A stretch of 64,000 nucleotides of DNA, taken from the NCBI GenBank assembly GCA_013792075.1, contig VMSR01000072.1, positions 17,866 to 81,865 on the forward strand. The letters are read 5' to 3'. Source of the stretch: Desulfobacula sp. GTDB lineage: Bacteria; Desulfobacterota; Desulfobacteria; Desulfobacterales; Desulfobacteraceae. Below, one piece after another: positions 26,733-35,731 of the stretch (positions within the stretch are counted from its first letter, which is position 1; the number at the start of each line of letters is the position of its first letter). The position numbers and the translations under genes are program-made. The notes under the pieces were generated by a model. That model searched no databases. It saw only the letters and a list, made by a program, of their open reading frames with translations, and had not been told where the DNA came from.

Positions 26733-28274
26733 TCAAAATGCCGGCCCATCACGCCGGCCACAACTTTTATATTGGATTGCCTCAAGAATATGCTGGCGGC
26801 CGATCTGCTTTTCGCAGGCAAGATCTGCAATGGTCCTGGCAACCTTTAAAATGCTGTTAAAGGTTCTGGCAGAAAAGCCCAAGGTGTCCATGGCCTGGTG
26901 AAGAACGGATTGGGCGTCTGTCTCAAGAATGCAGAACCTTTTCAGAAGGCGTGGCCCCATCCTGGCATTGCAGATGAGTCCCGACCGTTTAAATCGCTGG
27001 TTCTGAATCGCCCTTGCCGCGTCAACCCTGGCGCGAATGGTCGCAGAAGATTCAGATGGGCTTTCCCCTGCCATCTCATCATAGGAAACCTGGGGCACCT
27101 GAATTTGAATGTCAATGCGGTCCAACAGCGGGCCGGATATTTTTGACCGATACCGCAGGATCTGGGGGCCGGCACAGGAACATTCCTGGAGGGGATTCCC
27201 AAAATTTCCGCAGGGACAGGGATTCATGGCTGCCACCAGCATGAACCTGCAGGGGTAGGTTGCCTTTACCCCGCCCCTTACAATGGTCACCTGCCCTTCT
27301 TCCATGGGCTGACGCAACACTTCCAGCACATTTCTCTTAAATTCCGGCAATTCATCCAGAAAAAGCACACCGTGGTGGGCCAGACTGATTTCTCCGGGAA
27401 CCGGCCGGGGTCCGCCTCCCGCCATCCCTGCATCGGAGATGGTATGGTGGGGGGCCCTGAAGGGACGGCCGCCTAAAACGGGAAAGTTTTTTCCCACAAG
27501 GCCCATCACCGAATATATCCGGGCGATTTCCAGGGACTCGCCAAAGGTCGGCAGGGGTAAGATGGTGGAAATCCTCTGGGCCAGCATGCTTTTCCCGGAC
27601 CCGGGAGGTCCTGTCATCAATACGTGGTGACTGCCTGCAGCCGCTATTTCCAGGGCTCTTTTGACATGGGCCTGCCCCCTGACATCTGCAAAATCCTTGG
27701 GATTTGCCGCGTCAGGCCGGCGCGCAAACATCCCAGGGTCTACCCTATGGGGCGCAATCTGTAAAAATCCTGAAAAAAAATCAACCGCCTGGGCGAGGTG
27801 ACTGACCGGTAAAACATCAATATCTGTCACCATGGCCGCTTCGTCGGCATTTTCTTTGGGGACGATGACGCCTTTGAATCCATTTTCCCTGGCAGCCAGG
27901 GCATAGGGTAAAACAGCTTTTACGGGCTTTACCCGCCCATCCAGAGAGAGCTCCCCCAAGATCAGCCAGGGCAAGGGGGTCTGTTTTGGGATCAGACCGG
28001 ATGCTGCCAAAATACCCAGTGCCACGGGCAGGTCAAGTCCGGTGCCTTCTTTTTTGATATCTGCCGGCGCCAGGTTGATCACCACCCGGTCCATGGGAAA
28101 GGTGTACCCGGAATTATGAATGGCGGTCCTTACCCGTTCCTTGCTTTCTCTGACGGCTGTTTCAGCCAGGCCCACCATATTAAAAACCGGCAGACCAAAG
28201 GAAATATCCACCTCCACTTCCACAACCATTGCGTCTATACCGCAAACTGCGCATGAATTAACCCGTGCAATCAC
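26733..28274 (-). CDS. comM: YifB/ComM family Mg-chelatase-like AAA+ ATPase
   Basis: A 513-residue hexameric helicase of the ComM type, which promotes branch migration of incoming DNA during natural transformation in Gram-negatives. Domains: N-terminal ChlI-like Lon-substrate fold (IARVNSCAVCGIDAMVVEVE), AAA+ with Walker A MTGPPGSGKSMLAQR, Walker B GVLFLDELPEF, a zinc-type loop (NPCPCGNFGNPLQECSCAG) and the C-terminal Mg_chelatase lid. The GTG at 28272-28274 is chosen because it begins the conserved region and is preceded by a G-rich Shine-Dalgarno stretch; a TTG lies seven codons upstream. Confidence 0.92.
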   Translation of the reverse strand: MIARVNSCAVCGIDAMVVEVEVDISFGLPVFNMVGLAETAVRESKERVRTAIHNSGYTFPMDRVVINLAPADIKKEGTGLDLPVALGILAASGLIPKQTPLPWLILGELSLDGRVKPVKAVLPYALAARENGFKGVIVPKENADEAAMVTDIDVLPVSHLAQAVDFFSGFLQIAPHRVDPGMFARRPDAANPKDFADVRGQAHVKRALEIAAAGSHHVLMTGPPGSGKSMLAQRISTILPLPTFGESLEIARIYSVMGLVGKNFPVLGGRPFRAPHHTISDAGMAGGGPRPVPGEISLAHHGVLFLDELPEFKRNVLEVLRQPMEEGQVTIVRGGVKATYPCRFMLVAAMNPCPCGNFGNPLQECSCAGPQILRYRSKISGPLLDRIDIQIQVPQVSYDEMAGESPSESSATIRARVDAARAIQNQRFKRSGLICNARMGPRLLKRFCILETDAQSVLHQAMDTLGFSARTFNSILKVARTIADLACEKQIGRQHILEAIQYKSCGRRDGPAF

Positions 28275-28331
28275 ACCCACCCCCCGAAAACACAAAGTTA
28301 CAATTAGCTGGTTTACTTTTATCTATCAAAA

Positions 28332-28361
28332 AATGAGAATTAACCAAAGAATTTTCTCATT
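28332..28361. promoter_or_regulatory. dyad in the comM/lpxC divergent region
   Basis: AATGAGAA (28332-28339) and TTCTCATT (28354-28361) form an inverted repeat with a 14-bp centre between the two divergent starts. A TATAAA at 28376-28381 could be a -10 box for lpxC, with a poor -35 inside the right arm. Operator status is a guess. Confidence 0.3.
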
Positions 28362-28410
28362 TGTTTTGCTTTGTGTATAAAAAACAGATATATATACCAC
28401 AAAAATTTTA

Positions 28411-28438
28411 AAGGAAATTGTGACACACAATTAATCAT
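28411..28438 (+). promoter_or_regulatory. lpxC ribosome binding site with a hairpin between Shine-Dalgarno and ATG
   Basis: AAGGA (28411-28415) is the only Shine-Dalgarno match, 23 nt before the ATG at 28439. Exactly between them lies a 7-bp stem, AATTGTG (28416-28422) / CACAATT (28426-28432) with a 3-nt loop. Folding it leaves 6 nt of linear spacing to the ATG, which is near optimal. No alternative in-frame ATG, GTG or TTG exists, because a TGA lies in frame at 28421. Confidence 0.5.
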
Positions 28439-29311
28439 ATGGATACATATTACAGACAAAAGACCCTTGCACAAAATGTTGCCCTGTCCGGTACAGGAGT
28501 TCATTCGGGAAAACGGACCAATATCACCATCAAACCGGCCAGGGAAAATCACGGCATCAAATTCCGGCGGGTGGACCTGCCGGGCACCCAAGACATCCAG
28601 GCCCTGTTCAAACTGGTGGTGGATACCAGCCTGGCAACGGTTCTGGGCACCAATGGTGCCATTGTTTCCACCATTGAGCATCTCATGGCCAGTTTTGCCG
28701 GCCTTGGCATAGACAATGCCCTTGTGGAAGTAGATGACTATGAAATGCCCATCATGGACGGAAGTGCCAAGGATTTTACACGGCTTTTAACAGCCGCAGG
28801 TTTTATCTACCAGGAAGCGCCCAAACATTTTATCATTGTAAAAAAACCCATCCAGGTTCAAGATCAGGACAAATCCGTAATGGTTCTGCCGGAACCCTGT
28901 TTTAAAATAACCTGTTCCATTGAGTTTCCCCATCCCCTGATCGGACGACAAACCATCACCTATGACCGGGCAAAAAACAATTTTGAACAAGAGGTCAGTC
29001 GTGCCAGGACCTTTGGCTTTATCCAGGATCTTGAACTTTTGAGAAAATTCAGCCTTGGGAAGGGAGGAAGTCTTGACAATGCCATCGTTATTGATAAAGA
29101 TAGAATTTTAAATGAAGAGGGGCTGCGCTACCCTGATGAATTTGTCCGGCACAAACTTCTGGACAGTCTGGGGGATTTTTCACTTCTGGGCATGCCCATC
29201 CAGGGACATATTATTACCCACAAGTCCGGGCACACCCTGAACCATTTGTTCATTAAAACCTTTCTTGAGAATAAAGACTCCTGGGAAACCGGACCTGCAA
29301 AAATTATATAG
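28439..29311 (+). CDS. lpxC: UDP-3-O-acyl-N-acetylglucosamine deacetylase
   Basis: Zinc deacetylase, committed step of lipid A synthesis, cytoplasmic. The 290-residue protein has GTGVHSGK, the catalytic Glu and zinc His in STIEHLMASFAGLG (E80, H81), EIPIMDGS-like EMPIMDGSAKDF, the FGFIQDLELLRK segment, the zinc pair in FVRHKLLDSLGD and the C-terminal catalytic SGHTLNHLF. It starts a plus-strand operon with DUF4390, ntrY and ntrX, and confirms a Gram-negative envelope. Its unusual ribosome site is listed separately. Confidence 0.96.
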   Translation: MDTYYRQKTLAQNVALSGTGVHSGKRTNITIKPARENHGIKFRRVDLPGTQDIQALFKLVVDTSLATVLGTNGAIVSTIEHLMASFAGLGIDNALVEVDDYEMPIMDGSAKDFTRLLTAAGFIYQEAPKHFIIVKKPIQVQDQDKSVMVLPEPCFKITCSIEFPHPLIGRQTITYDRAKNNFEQEVSRARTFGFIQDLELLRKFSLGKGGSLDNAIVIDKDRILNEEGLRYPDEFVRHKLLDSLGDFSLLGMPIQGHIITHKSGHTLNHLFIKTFLENKDSWETGPAKII

Positions 29312-29322
29312 GATACCTGACC

Positions 29323-29907
29323 ATGAAAATATTGTTGCCTTCAAAACGATATCTGGCTCCCCTTGTTTTTATTCTCTGGATCAATCTGCTCCTTCCCATG
29401 ACCCTACTGGCGGACAGCAATGCCGTTCTTGCCAATATCAAGCTTGCCAACACACGGGATGACCTTCTGACCTATTTTGAAGTTAAAAACGCGTTTACCG
29501 AAAAAATCAATCAGGCGGTTCAAAAGGGTATCCCCACCACTTTCTCTTTTTATGTTTCCCTTTATAAAACCAGCAATTCATGGTTTGACAAGAACATCGC
29601 CGATGTCCAGATAAAGTCCACGGTTAAGTACAATTCTCTGAAAGAGGAATTCTCGGTTGTGCGGCCCTGGAAAGATGCAAAACCCAGCGTAACAAAATCC
29701 TTTGAAGAGGCCAAATCCTGGATGACCGATGTGGACAATCTTCGTGTCATTCCTTTGGAAAACCTGGTCAAAGGAGATAAATATCAGATCCGGATTAAAG
29801 CGGAACTGGACAAGGTCACACTGCCTTTATCCCTACATTATGTTTTATTTTTTGTATCGTTCTGGGATTTTGAAACAGACTGGTACCTGATAAACTTTAC
29901 ATATTAA
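29323..29907 (+). CDS. DUF4390 exported protein
   Basis: A 194-residue protein with a signal peptide (about 1-30) and a single beta-rich domain. The sequence NIKLANTRDDLLTYFEVKNAFTEKI and C-terminal FFVSFWDFETDWYLINF match DUF4390, a family commonly encoded just before NtrY-like kinases in Desulfobacterota and Proteobacteria. It begins 11 bp after lpxC and ends 31 bp before ntrY. The location suggests an extracytoplasmic partner of the kinase, which is inference from gene order. Confidence 0.78.
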   Translation: MKILLPSKRYLAPLVFILWINLLLPMTLLADSNAVLANIKLANTRDDLLTYFEVKNAFTEKINQAVQKGIPTTFSFYVSLYKTSNSWFDKNIADVQIKSTVKYNSLKEEFSVVRPWKDAKPSVTKSFEEAKSWMTDVDNLRVIPLENLVKGDKYQIRIKAELDKVTLPLSLHYVLFFVSFWDFETDWYLINFTY

Positions 29908-29938
29908 CCGTGTCACCACCTCCCATATCAACAAGTTT

Positions 29939-32152
29939 ATGAGCGAAATACAAGAAAATTCAGTTCAAAGAAGATCCAGAAGAAAACGGGAAGGATTCCT
30001 TATCCTGGCCATTCTGATCCTTGTTGCGGGCCTTACTCTTGTCGAAACGAGACTCGCCCCCTTTGGAACAGATTTTTCCCTGTCCAGCACCGTGCTCATG
30101 TTCATCCTGATCAATATCAACCTGCTGCTGCTGTTAACTCTGTTCCTGCTGGTCTTCCGGAACCTTGCAAAGCTGTATTATGAAAAAAAGAACAATATTC
30201 TCGGATCCAAACTAAAAACAAGACTGGTCACCGCCTTTATTATTCTGGCCCTGCTGCCCACAACGGTTCTCTTCTTTTTTTCCATCCAATTCATCTCAAC
30301 CTCCATTGCTTTCTGGTTCAATGCACCCGTGGAACAGACCCTGGACTCTTCCCTGGCCGTGGGTCAAAAATTATATCAATATATTGAAGTCCAAAATGAA
30401 TTCTCTGCCAAAAGGGCGGCCTTTCAGATAGACTCAAGACAATTGCTGCTGGAGGACAATCAGAAAAAACTGACCCGCTATGCCCAGGTGGTCCAACGGG
30501 CGTTTAACCGCCATGGCATTGAAGTCTACACGCCGGATGCCAAACGGGTATGCCTGTCTTTGGCCAATGAATTGGAACCCCTTTACTTTGGGCTTCTAAC
30601 CACCGACGACCTGACCCAGATCCCCTTGGACAAAGTCAGCAACACCATTTACCAGACCATTGAAGAAGGGGAATTTTTACGGACCATTTCAACCATTCCC
30701 TTTGGTGTGGAGCCGTCAAAAGCCCAAGGGTTTATTGTTGTCACCACCCTGGTATCCCCGGAGTTGTCGGAAAACCTCAAAGCAATCCTAAAAGGGGTGG
30801 AAGAATACCAGCAGCTCAAACTGACCAAAAAACCGGCCCAGATTTCCTATTATATTGCCCTGTCCATTGTGGCGCTTCTGGTAATCTTCTGTGCCATTTG
30901 GTTCGGATTTCAAATGGCCAAATCCATTACCATCCCCATCATGAAATTTGCAGAAGGCACCCAGCGAATCGCAGCAGGAGACTTCAATTACCAGATTGAC
31001 TTTCAAACCGATGATGAACTGGGCACCCTGATCAAATCCTTTAACTCCATGACCCGCCAGCTGGCAGCAGGAAGGGAACAGATTGCCCTGTCAGGGGAAA
31101 TGCTCAAAGAACAGAACTCAGAGCTGGAAAAAAGCCGGCAGTATATTGAAATTGTTCTGAAACACATTTCCGCAGGCGTTGTTTCCATTGATAATGCCGG
31201 GACCATCACCACCATTAACAAGGCTGCGGAATCCATGCTGGGTATCAATGGCCAGAATATCCTGAACAAAAACTTCAGGCAGGTGCTGAAAGGGGAATAT
31301 CTTGAAACTGCCAATAAAATATATGAACAGGCCATCCGGGGCATGAAAAACATGGAAGTCCCTGTTTCCGCAAGCATATCCGGTGTTCCCAAACATTTTT
31401 CCCTGCATTACAGCACCTTAAAAAATGATGCAGACCATAGTATCGGAGCCGTACTGGTCTTTGATGATGTCACGGAACTTGAAAAAGCCCAGCGCATGGT
31501 TGCATGGCGGGAAGTGGCCCGCAGAATTGCCCATGAGGTAAAAAATCCCCTCACCCCCATAAAATTATCTGCCCAGCGGCTTAAGCGCCGATACGCAAAA
31601 CAGATCAATGATGATGTCTTTACCGGATGCGCTGATACCATTGTGGAACATGTGGATCTGATCCGGAACCTGGTGAATCAGTTCTCCGCCTTTGCCAGAT
31701 TCCCGGACACCAATTTTTCCAAGGACAGGATTGAAAACGTCATCCTTGAAACCATTGTATTGTATAGAGAAGGGCTTGAACGGGTGGATATCCAGTCTCG
31801 CTTTGGAAAGGATATCCCTTTTTTGAAACTGGATCATCAGCATATGAAACAGGCCTTTATCAACCTGATCGACAATGCCGTATACGCGGTCAACAAAGAA
31901 GGAACCATTCTCATTGATGTCTCCTATGATCAAATCCTGAAAATTGTCAGGATTGAAATAGCCGACAATGGCAAGGGAATTTCCGATAAAGAAAAAACCA
32001 GATTGTTTGAGCCCTATTTTTCAACCAAGAAAACCGGCATGGGACTGGGTCTTGCCATTGTGAATTCGATCATTTCGGACCACAACGGCGTAATCCGGGT
32101 CCAGGACAACCAACCCAGGGGCGCAAAATTTATCATTGAGCTTCCGGCGTGA
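29939..32152 (+). CDS. ntrY: NtrY-like membrane sensor histidine kinase
   Basis: A 737-residue sensor kinase. It has transmembrane helices near 20-40, 48-75 and 98-120, a periplasmic region up to about 290, another helix near 300-322, then HAMP (about 325-378), PAS (about 405-515), the HisKA box RRIAHEVKNPLTPIKLSAQRL with the phospho-acceptor His, and HATPase motifs (N box INLIDNAVYA, DNGKGI, GMGLGLAIV). This order is typical of NtrY. The cognate regulator ntrX follows after 81 bp. The signal sensed is unknown; the linkage to lpxC suggests envelope or nitrogen status. Confidence 0.9.
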   Translation: MSEIQENSVQRRSRRKREGFLILAILILVAGLTLVETRLAPFGTDFSLSSTVLMFILININLLLLLTLFLLVFRNLAKLYYEKKNNILGSKLKTRLVTAFIILALLPTTVLFFFSIQFISTSIAFWFNAPVEQTLDSSLAVGQKLYQYIEVQNEFSAKRAAFQIDSRQLLLEDNQKKLTRYAQVVQRAFNRHGIEVYTPDAKRVCLSLANELEPLYFGLLTTDDLTQIPLDKVSNTIYQTIEEGEFLRTISTIPFGVEPSKAQGFIVVTTLVSPELSENLKAILKGVEEYQQLKLTKKPAQISYYIALSIVALLVIFCAIWFGFQMAKSITIPIMKFAEGTQRIAAGDFNYQIDFQTDDELGTLIKSFNSMTRQLAAGREQIALSGEMLKEQNSELEKSRQYIEIVLKHISAGVVSIDNAGTITTINKAAESMLGINGQNILNKNFRQVLKGEYLETANKIYEQAIRGMKNMEVPVSASISGVPKHFSLHYSTLKNDADHSIGAVLVFDDVTELEKAQRMVAWREVARRIAHEVKNPLTPIKLSAQRLKRRYAKQINDDVFTGCADTIVEHVDLIRNLVNQFSAFARFPDTNFSKDRIENVILETIVLYREGLERVDIQSRFGKDIPFLKLDHQHMKQAFINLIDNAVYAVNKEGTILIDVSYDQILKIVRIEIADNGKGISDKEKTRLFEPYFSTKKTGMGLGLAIVNSIISDHNGVIRVQDNQPRGAKFIIELPA

Positions 32153-32190
32153 TCTTGGCCCTCTCCCCGATAACCGGGAGGGCCAAGATC
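32151..32190 (+). promoter_or_regulatory. 13-bp perfect hairpin between ntrY and ntrX
   Basis: GATCTTGGCCCTC (32151-32163) pairs perfectly with GAGGGCCAAGATC (32178-32190) around a 14-nt loop; the 5' arm overlaps the ntrY stop codon. No U-run follows, so it is not a standard terminator. It could stabilise or process the mRNA, or partly uncouple ntrX expression. Confidence 0.5.
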
Positions 32191-32233
32191 CTTACACGGA
32201 CAAACGATAGCCTACAGGAAAGGAATTTATACC

Positions 32234-33580
32234 ATGTACCCGGCAGTTTTAATTGTTGATGATGAATCAACCATCATAGACTCTCTTGAGGGAATCCTTT
32301 CAGATGACGGATTTGAGGTAATGCATGCTTATAACGGGTATGAGGCCCTGAAAAAAATTGAAGCGGAATCCCCGGACATTGTATTGCTGGATATCTGGAT
32401 GCCCGGAATGGACGGCATTGAAACCTTAAAGGAGATTAAAAAGATGGCGCCCAATCTCCCGGTGGTCATGATCACGGGACACGGTTCCATTGAGTCTGCT
32501 GTGGATGCCACAAAATCCGGTGCCTTTGATTTTCTGGAAAAGCCTTTGTCCATTGACAAGGTCATGGTGACCATCAGCAATGCATTAAATTTTCGAAAAC
32601 TGGAAGAAGAAAATAGATATCTGCGCAAAAAATCCATAGAAAAAAATTCAATTACCGGTACCAGTTCCGCGGTTCAAAAGTTATACGGAGAAATAATGGC
32701 AGCCTCTCCATCGGATGCCTCCATTCTGATAACCGGAGAAAACGGAACCGGCAAGGAAATGGTGGCAAGGACCATCCATCAGCTCAGCTTGCGGCCGGAA
32801 GAACCCTTTATTATCATCAATTGTGCCGCCATCCCTGAAAAAAATATAGACAGCGAATTGTTTGGTCACGAAAAAGGGGCGTTTGAAGAAGCTGTCTCCA
32901 AAAACAAGGGCAAATTTGAACTGGCTTCGGGTGGAACCCTTTTCCTAGATGAAATCGGGGATATGAATATCAATACCCAGGCCAAAATTCTGCGGGCCCT
33001 TGAATCCAAAACCTTCCAGCGCATTGGCGGAGGGAGGACCCTTCACATGGATGTCCGCCTCATCGCCTCGACCAATAAAAACCTTGAACAAGAAATCGAA
33101 AAAGGCAATTTCAGGCAGGATCTTTTTTTCCGGCTCAATGTCATTCCCATCCATGTGCCCCCCTTACGGGAGAGGACAGGGGATATCCCGTTGCTGGCAG
33201 ATACTTTTTTTGACAAGCTGGCAAAACAGTCTTCCGGCAAAAAAAAGCGCCTTTCCCCCGAAGCCCTTGCCCTGCTGAATCACTACCCATGGCAGGGCAA
33301 TGTCAGAGAATTGAAAAATCTGGTGGAACGCCTTTCCATCATGGTGGAAAACCAACTCATCGATGTGGACGATATCCCCCAGCCCTATAACCCGGATTTC
33401 ACCTCGGGAAAATCCACTGAACGGCGGCGGCTCTTCAGCATGGACGATCTGGACCTGGCCAGAAAAACCTTTGAGCAGGAATATTTGCGTAAAAAAGTGG
33501 CCCAGGCCAAGGGCGACCTCGCGGAAACCGCCAAAAGAATCGGAACCAGTGTCCATTACATCAAAAAAAGGATATCTTAA
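32234..33580 (+). CDS. ntrX: NtrX-like response regulator with altered GAFTGA motif
   Basis: A 448-residue AAA+ response regulator paired with NtrY. The receiver domain has D53 (LLDIWMPGMDG) and the conserved KP (LEKPLSIDK). The AAA+ domain has Walker A GENGTGKE (168-175) and Walker B GGTLFLDEIGD (233-243), and a Fis-type helix-turn-helix closes the protein. The sigma-54 contact loop reads GAFEEA at 215-220 (32876-32893) in place of GAFTGA. In well-studied activators the Thr and Gly of this loop are needed to contact sigma-54, so this protein may act without it. AAAGGA precedes the ATG. Confidence 0.9.
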   Translation: MYPAVLIVDDESTIIDSLEGILSDDGFEVMHAYNGYEALKKIEAESPDIVLLDIWMPGMDGIETLKEIKKMAPNLPVVMITGHGSIESAVDATKSGAFDFLEKPLSIDKVMVTISNALNFRKLEEENRYLRKKSIEKNSITGTSSAVQKLYGEIMAASPSDASILITGENGTGKEMVARTIHQLSLRPEEPFIIINCAAIPEKNIDSELFGHEKGAFEEAVSKNKGKFELASGGTLFLDEIGDMNINTQAKILRALESKTFQRIGGGRTLHMDVRLIASTNKNLEQEIEKGNFRQDLFFRLNVIPIHVPPLRERTGDIPLLADTFFDKLAKQSSGKKKRLSPEALALLNHYPWQGNVRELKNLVERLSIMVENQLIDVDDIPQPYNPDFTSGKSTERRRLFSMDDLDLARKTFEQEYLRKKVAQAKGDLAETAKRIGTSVHYIKKRIS

Positions 33581-33595
33581 GGGTTAGGATCGGCC

Positions 33596-34177
33596 ATGAG
33601 AATTATCAGCGGAAACCTGCGGGGAAGAAAACTTACCCAGCTTTCGGGCAATGACATAAGGCCGACCTCCGACCGGGTCAGGGAGGCTGTTTTTAATATT
33701 TTGGGGCCCGGCATAAGGGATGCCAGGGTTCTGGATCTCTATGCCGGCACCGGGGCTCTCGGGCTTGAAGCCTTAAGCCGGGGAGCACGCCATGCTGTTT
33801 TTGTGGATCTGGCCCCGGAATCCTGCGCTGTTATCCAAAAAAACATTGATCTGTGCAAAATGACCCAGAAAACCCTTCTTCTGTGCCATGACATTATGGG
33901 TCTGTCCTTTCCCAAAGCCCTTGGAACCGATCCCTTTGATCTTATTTTTGTGGACCCGCCCTATGGAAAAGAATATGCAGAGAAAACCCTTGGAAAAAAA
34001 TCTTTCACGGACCTTCTGGCACCCAAGGGCATTGTTGTTGTAGAGCAATCGGTTAAAGAATCCCTTGATAATACCTTTAACGGGCTTGACATTTATCGCC
34101 AAAAAAAATACTCAAAGACTTTTGTTTCCTTTTTAAGAAAACCTGAAATTGACAAAGGATCTGGTAACAATGCGTGA
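33596..34177 (+). CDS. rsmD: 16S rRNA (guanine966-N2)-methyltransferase
   Basis: SAM-dependent methylation of G966 in 16S rRNA. The 193-residue protein has the family start MRIISGNLRGRKL, RPTSDRVREAVFNIL, SAM motif VLDLYAGTGALGLEALSRGA and the catalytic DPPY (LIFVDPPYGKEY). It begins 15 bp after ntrX with AGGAT upstream, and its last eight bases overlap coaD, the usual rsmD-coaD pairing. Confidence 0.95.
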   Translation: MRIISGNLRGRKLTQLSGNDIRPTSDRVREAVFNILGPGIRDARVLDLYAGTGALGLEALSRGARHAVFVDLAPESCAVIQKNIDLCKMTQKTLLLCHDIMGLSFPKALGTDPFDLIFVDPPYGKEYAEKTLGKKSFTDLLAPKGIVVVEQSVKESLDNTFNGLDIYRQKKYSKTFVSFLRKPEIDKGSGNNA

Positions 34178-34676
34178 TACCAAACGAATAGCGATCTACC
34201 CGGGCTCTTTTGATCCCTTGACCAACGGCCATATGGATGTGATCGAAAGGGCCCTTGAAATATTTGATGAGGTCATTGTGGCTGTTTTGCACAACCCGTC
34301 TAAAAAAGCATTGTTCTCATCAGAAGAACGGGTGGATATGATCCGACAAAGCGTTAATGGCCTTAAACCCGTGCATGTGGACACCTTTGGCGGTCTTCTG
34401 GTGGAATATGCCAGGATGAAAAAAGCCGTGGCCATCATCCGGGGCATGCGGGCCATTTCTGATTTTGAAAATGAGTTCCAGATGGCCCTGATGAACCGGA
34501 AGCTCAACAAGGATGTTCAGTCGGTATTTCTCATGACAGGCCTGCGGTGGATATTCACCAGCTCTTCCATCATAAAGGAAGCCGCCCAATTTGGCGGGGA
34601 TATTTCAGACATGGTCCCCAAACCGGTCAAACTGAAGCTCATGGCAAAATTTCCCAAACTCAACGGACAGGCTTGA
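34170..34676 (+). CDS. coaD: pantetheine-phosphate adenylyltransferase
   Basis: Transfers AMP from ATP to 4'-phosphopantetheine in coenzyme A synthesis. The 168-residue protein has the nucleotidyltransferase motif YPGSFDPLTNGHMDVIERA, the RGMRAISDFENEFQMA segment and the C-terminal TSSSIIKEAAQFGGDI motif. The ATG at 34170 is chosen over an upstream TTG at 34149 because AAGGA at 34154-34158 is correctly placed for it and the protein then has normal length. Confidence 0.95.
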   Translation: MRDTKRIAIYPGSFDPLTNGHMDVIERALEIFDEVIVAVLHNPSKKALFSSEERVDMIRQSVNGLKPVHVDTFGGLLVEYARMKKAVAIIRGMRAISDFENEFQMALMNRKLNKDVQSVFLMTGLRWIFTSSSIIKEAAQFGGDISDMVPKPVKLKLMAKFPKLNGQA

Positions 34677-34709
34677 TAAAAAGAAGGACACAAACAACAA
34701 GGACAACAA

Positions 34710-35600
34710 ATGGACCTATGGCAGCTTCACATCTTTGTATCTGTGGTTGAAAAGAAAAGTTTTTCAAAGGCATCCGAGGCCATAAACCTATCCCAGCCCA
34801 CCGTATCCACCCATATCAAGGAGCTTGAAGATCACTTCCAATGCAGGCTTTTGGACCGGCTGGGAAAAACCACTGAACCCACACAGGCTGGCAGGATTCT
34901 CTATGACCATGCCAAAGCACTTTTAGGGTTAAGGGAGCAGACCGAATCCGCCATGCTTGATTTTTTAGGCCGGACAAAGGGACAGCTGTTTATCGGCGGC
35001 AGCACCATCCCGGCCGGTTATATCATCCCGAAACTCATCGGCGCCTTTACCCAAAAATTTCCCGAGGTCACCGTCTCCCTGTCTGCCGGGGATACCCTGC
35101 AGATCATTGATGCCATCAAGCAAGGGGAGATTGAAATCGGGGTGGTTGGCGCGTTGACGGAGGATGCGGCCATCCGGCAGGAGAAACTTATGGCCGATGA
35201 GATGCGATTGATTGTACCGGCCGGACACAAGTGGGCAAACAAAAAGGAAATTGCGTGTTCAAAATTATTTTCTGAACCCTTTATTGCAAGGGAGAGGGGA
35301 TCCGGAACCTGGCAATCGGTCCTTGGGAGCATGGATGCAGCCGGGTTTAATTCCAAGGATCTGAATACCCGCGTCACCATGGGAAATTCCGTATCCGTAA
35401 TCCAGGGGATACTGAACCATGTGGGCATTTCCATTCTTTCCACCATTGCCGTTGCCGATGAGATTAAGACAGGTCGCCTGCACGCCCTTTGTGTGAAAGG
35501 CCTGGACCTTCACCGCTATTTTTACCTGACCCTGCCCCAAAAGAGAACCCAGTCCCCCATCTGCAATAAGTTCCTAGAATTTGCCCGGCAAAGCCTGTGA
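34710..35600 (+). CDS. LysR-family regulator, selenium-metabolism-associated type
   Basis: A 296-residue LysR protein with the N-terminal winged helix (VSVVEKKSFSKASEAINLSQ, PTVSTHIKELEDHFQCRLLD) and a substrate-binding domain beginning GQLFIGGSTIPAGYIIPKLI. The phrase GSTIPAGY and the GDTLQIIDAIKQGEIEIGVVGA segment resemble the subgroup annotated as selenium-metabolism-associated LysR regulators in anaerobes. AAGGAC lies near the ATG. No selenium gene is adjacent in this window, so its target is unknown. Confidence 0.85.
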   Translation: MDLWQLHIFVSVVEKKSFSKASEAINLSQPTVSTHIKELEDHFQCRLLDRLGKTTEPTQAGRILYDHAKALLGLREQTESAMLDFLGRTKGQLFIGGSTIPAGYIIPKLIGAFTQKFPEVTVSLSAGDTLQIIDAIKQGEIEIGVVGALTEDAAIRQEKLMADEMRLIVPAGHKWANKKEIACSKLFSEPFIARERGSGTWQSVLGSMDAAGFNSKDLNTRVTMGNSVSVIQGILNHVGISILSTIAVADEIKTGRLHALCVKGLDLHRYFYLTLPQKRTQSPICNKFLEFARQSL

Positions 35601-35731
35601 ACGCCTTCTCCCTGGACAAACAAACCCCGGAAAAACTTCATTGACAACCCTTGTTTTTTCTGACAAGCTTCCCTGGTGTTGCTGATACCAAAGTATTGGC
35701 TGATTACAATCCATATGAACAGGAATGCGCC

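Noticed and set aside
32876..32893. GAFEEA as a frameshift or sequencing error
   Set aside because: The reading frame is intact on both sides with normal Walker A and B motifs; two adjacent substituted codons (GAA GAA) are not explained by an indel.
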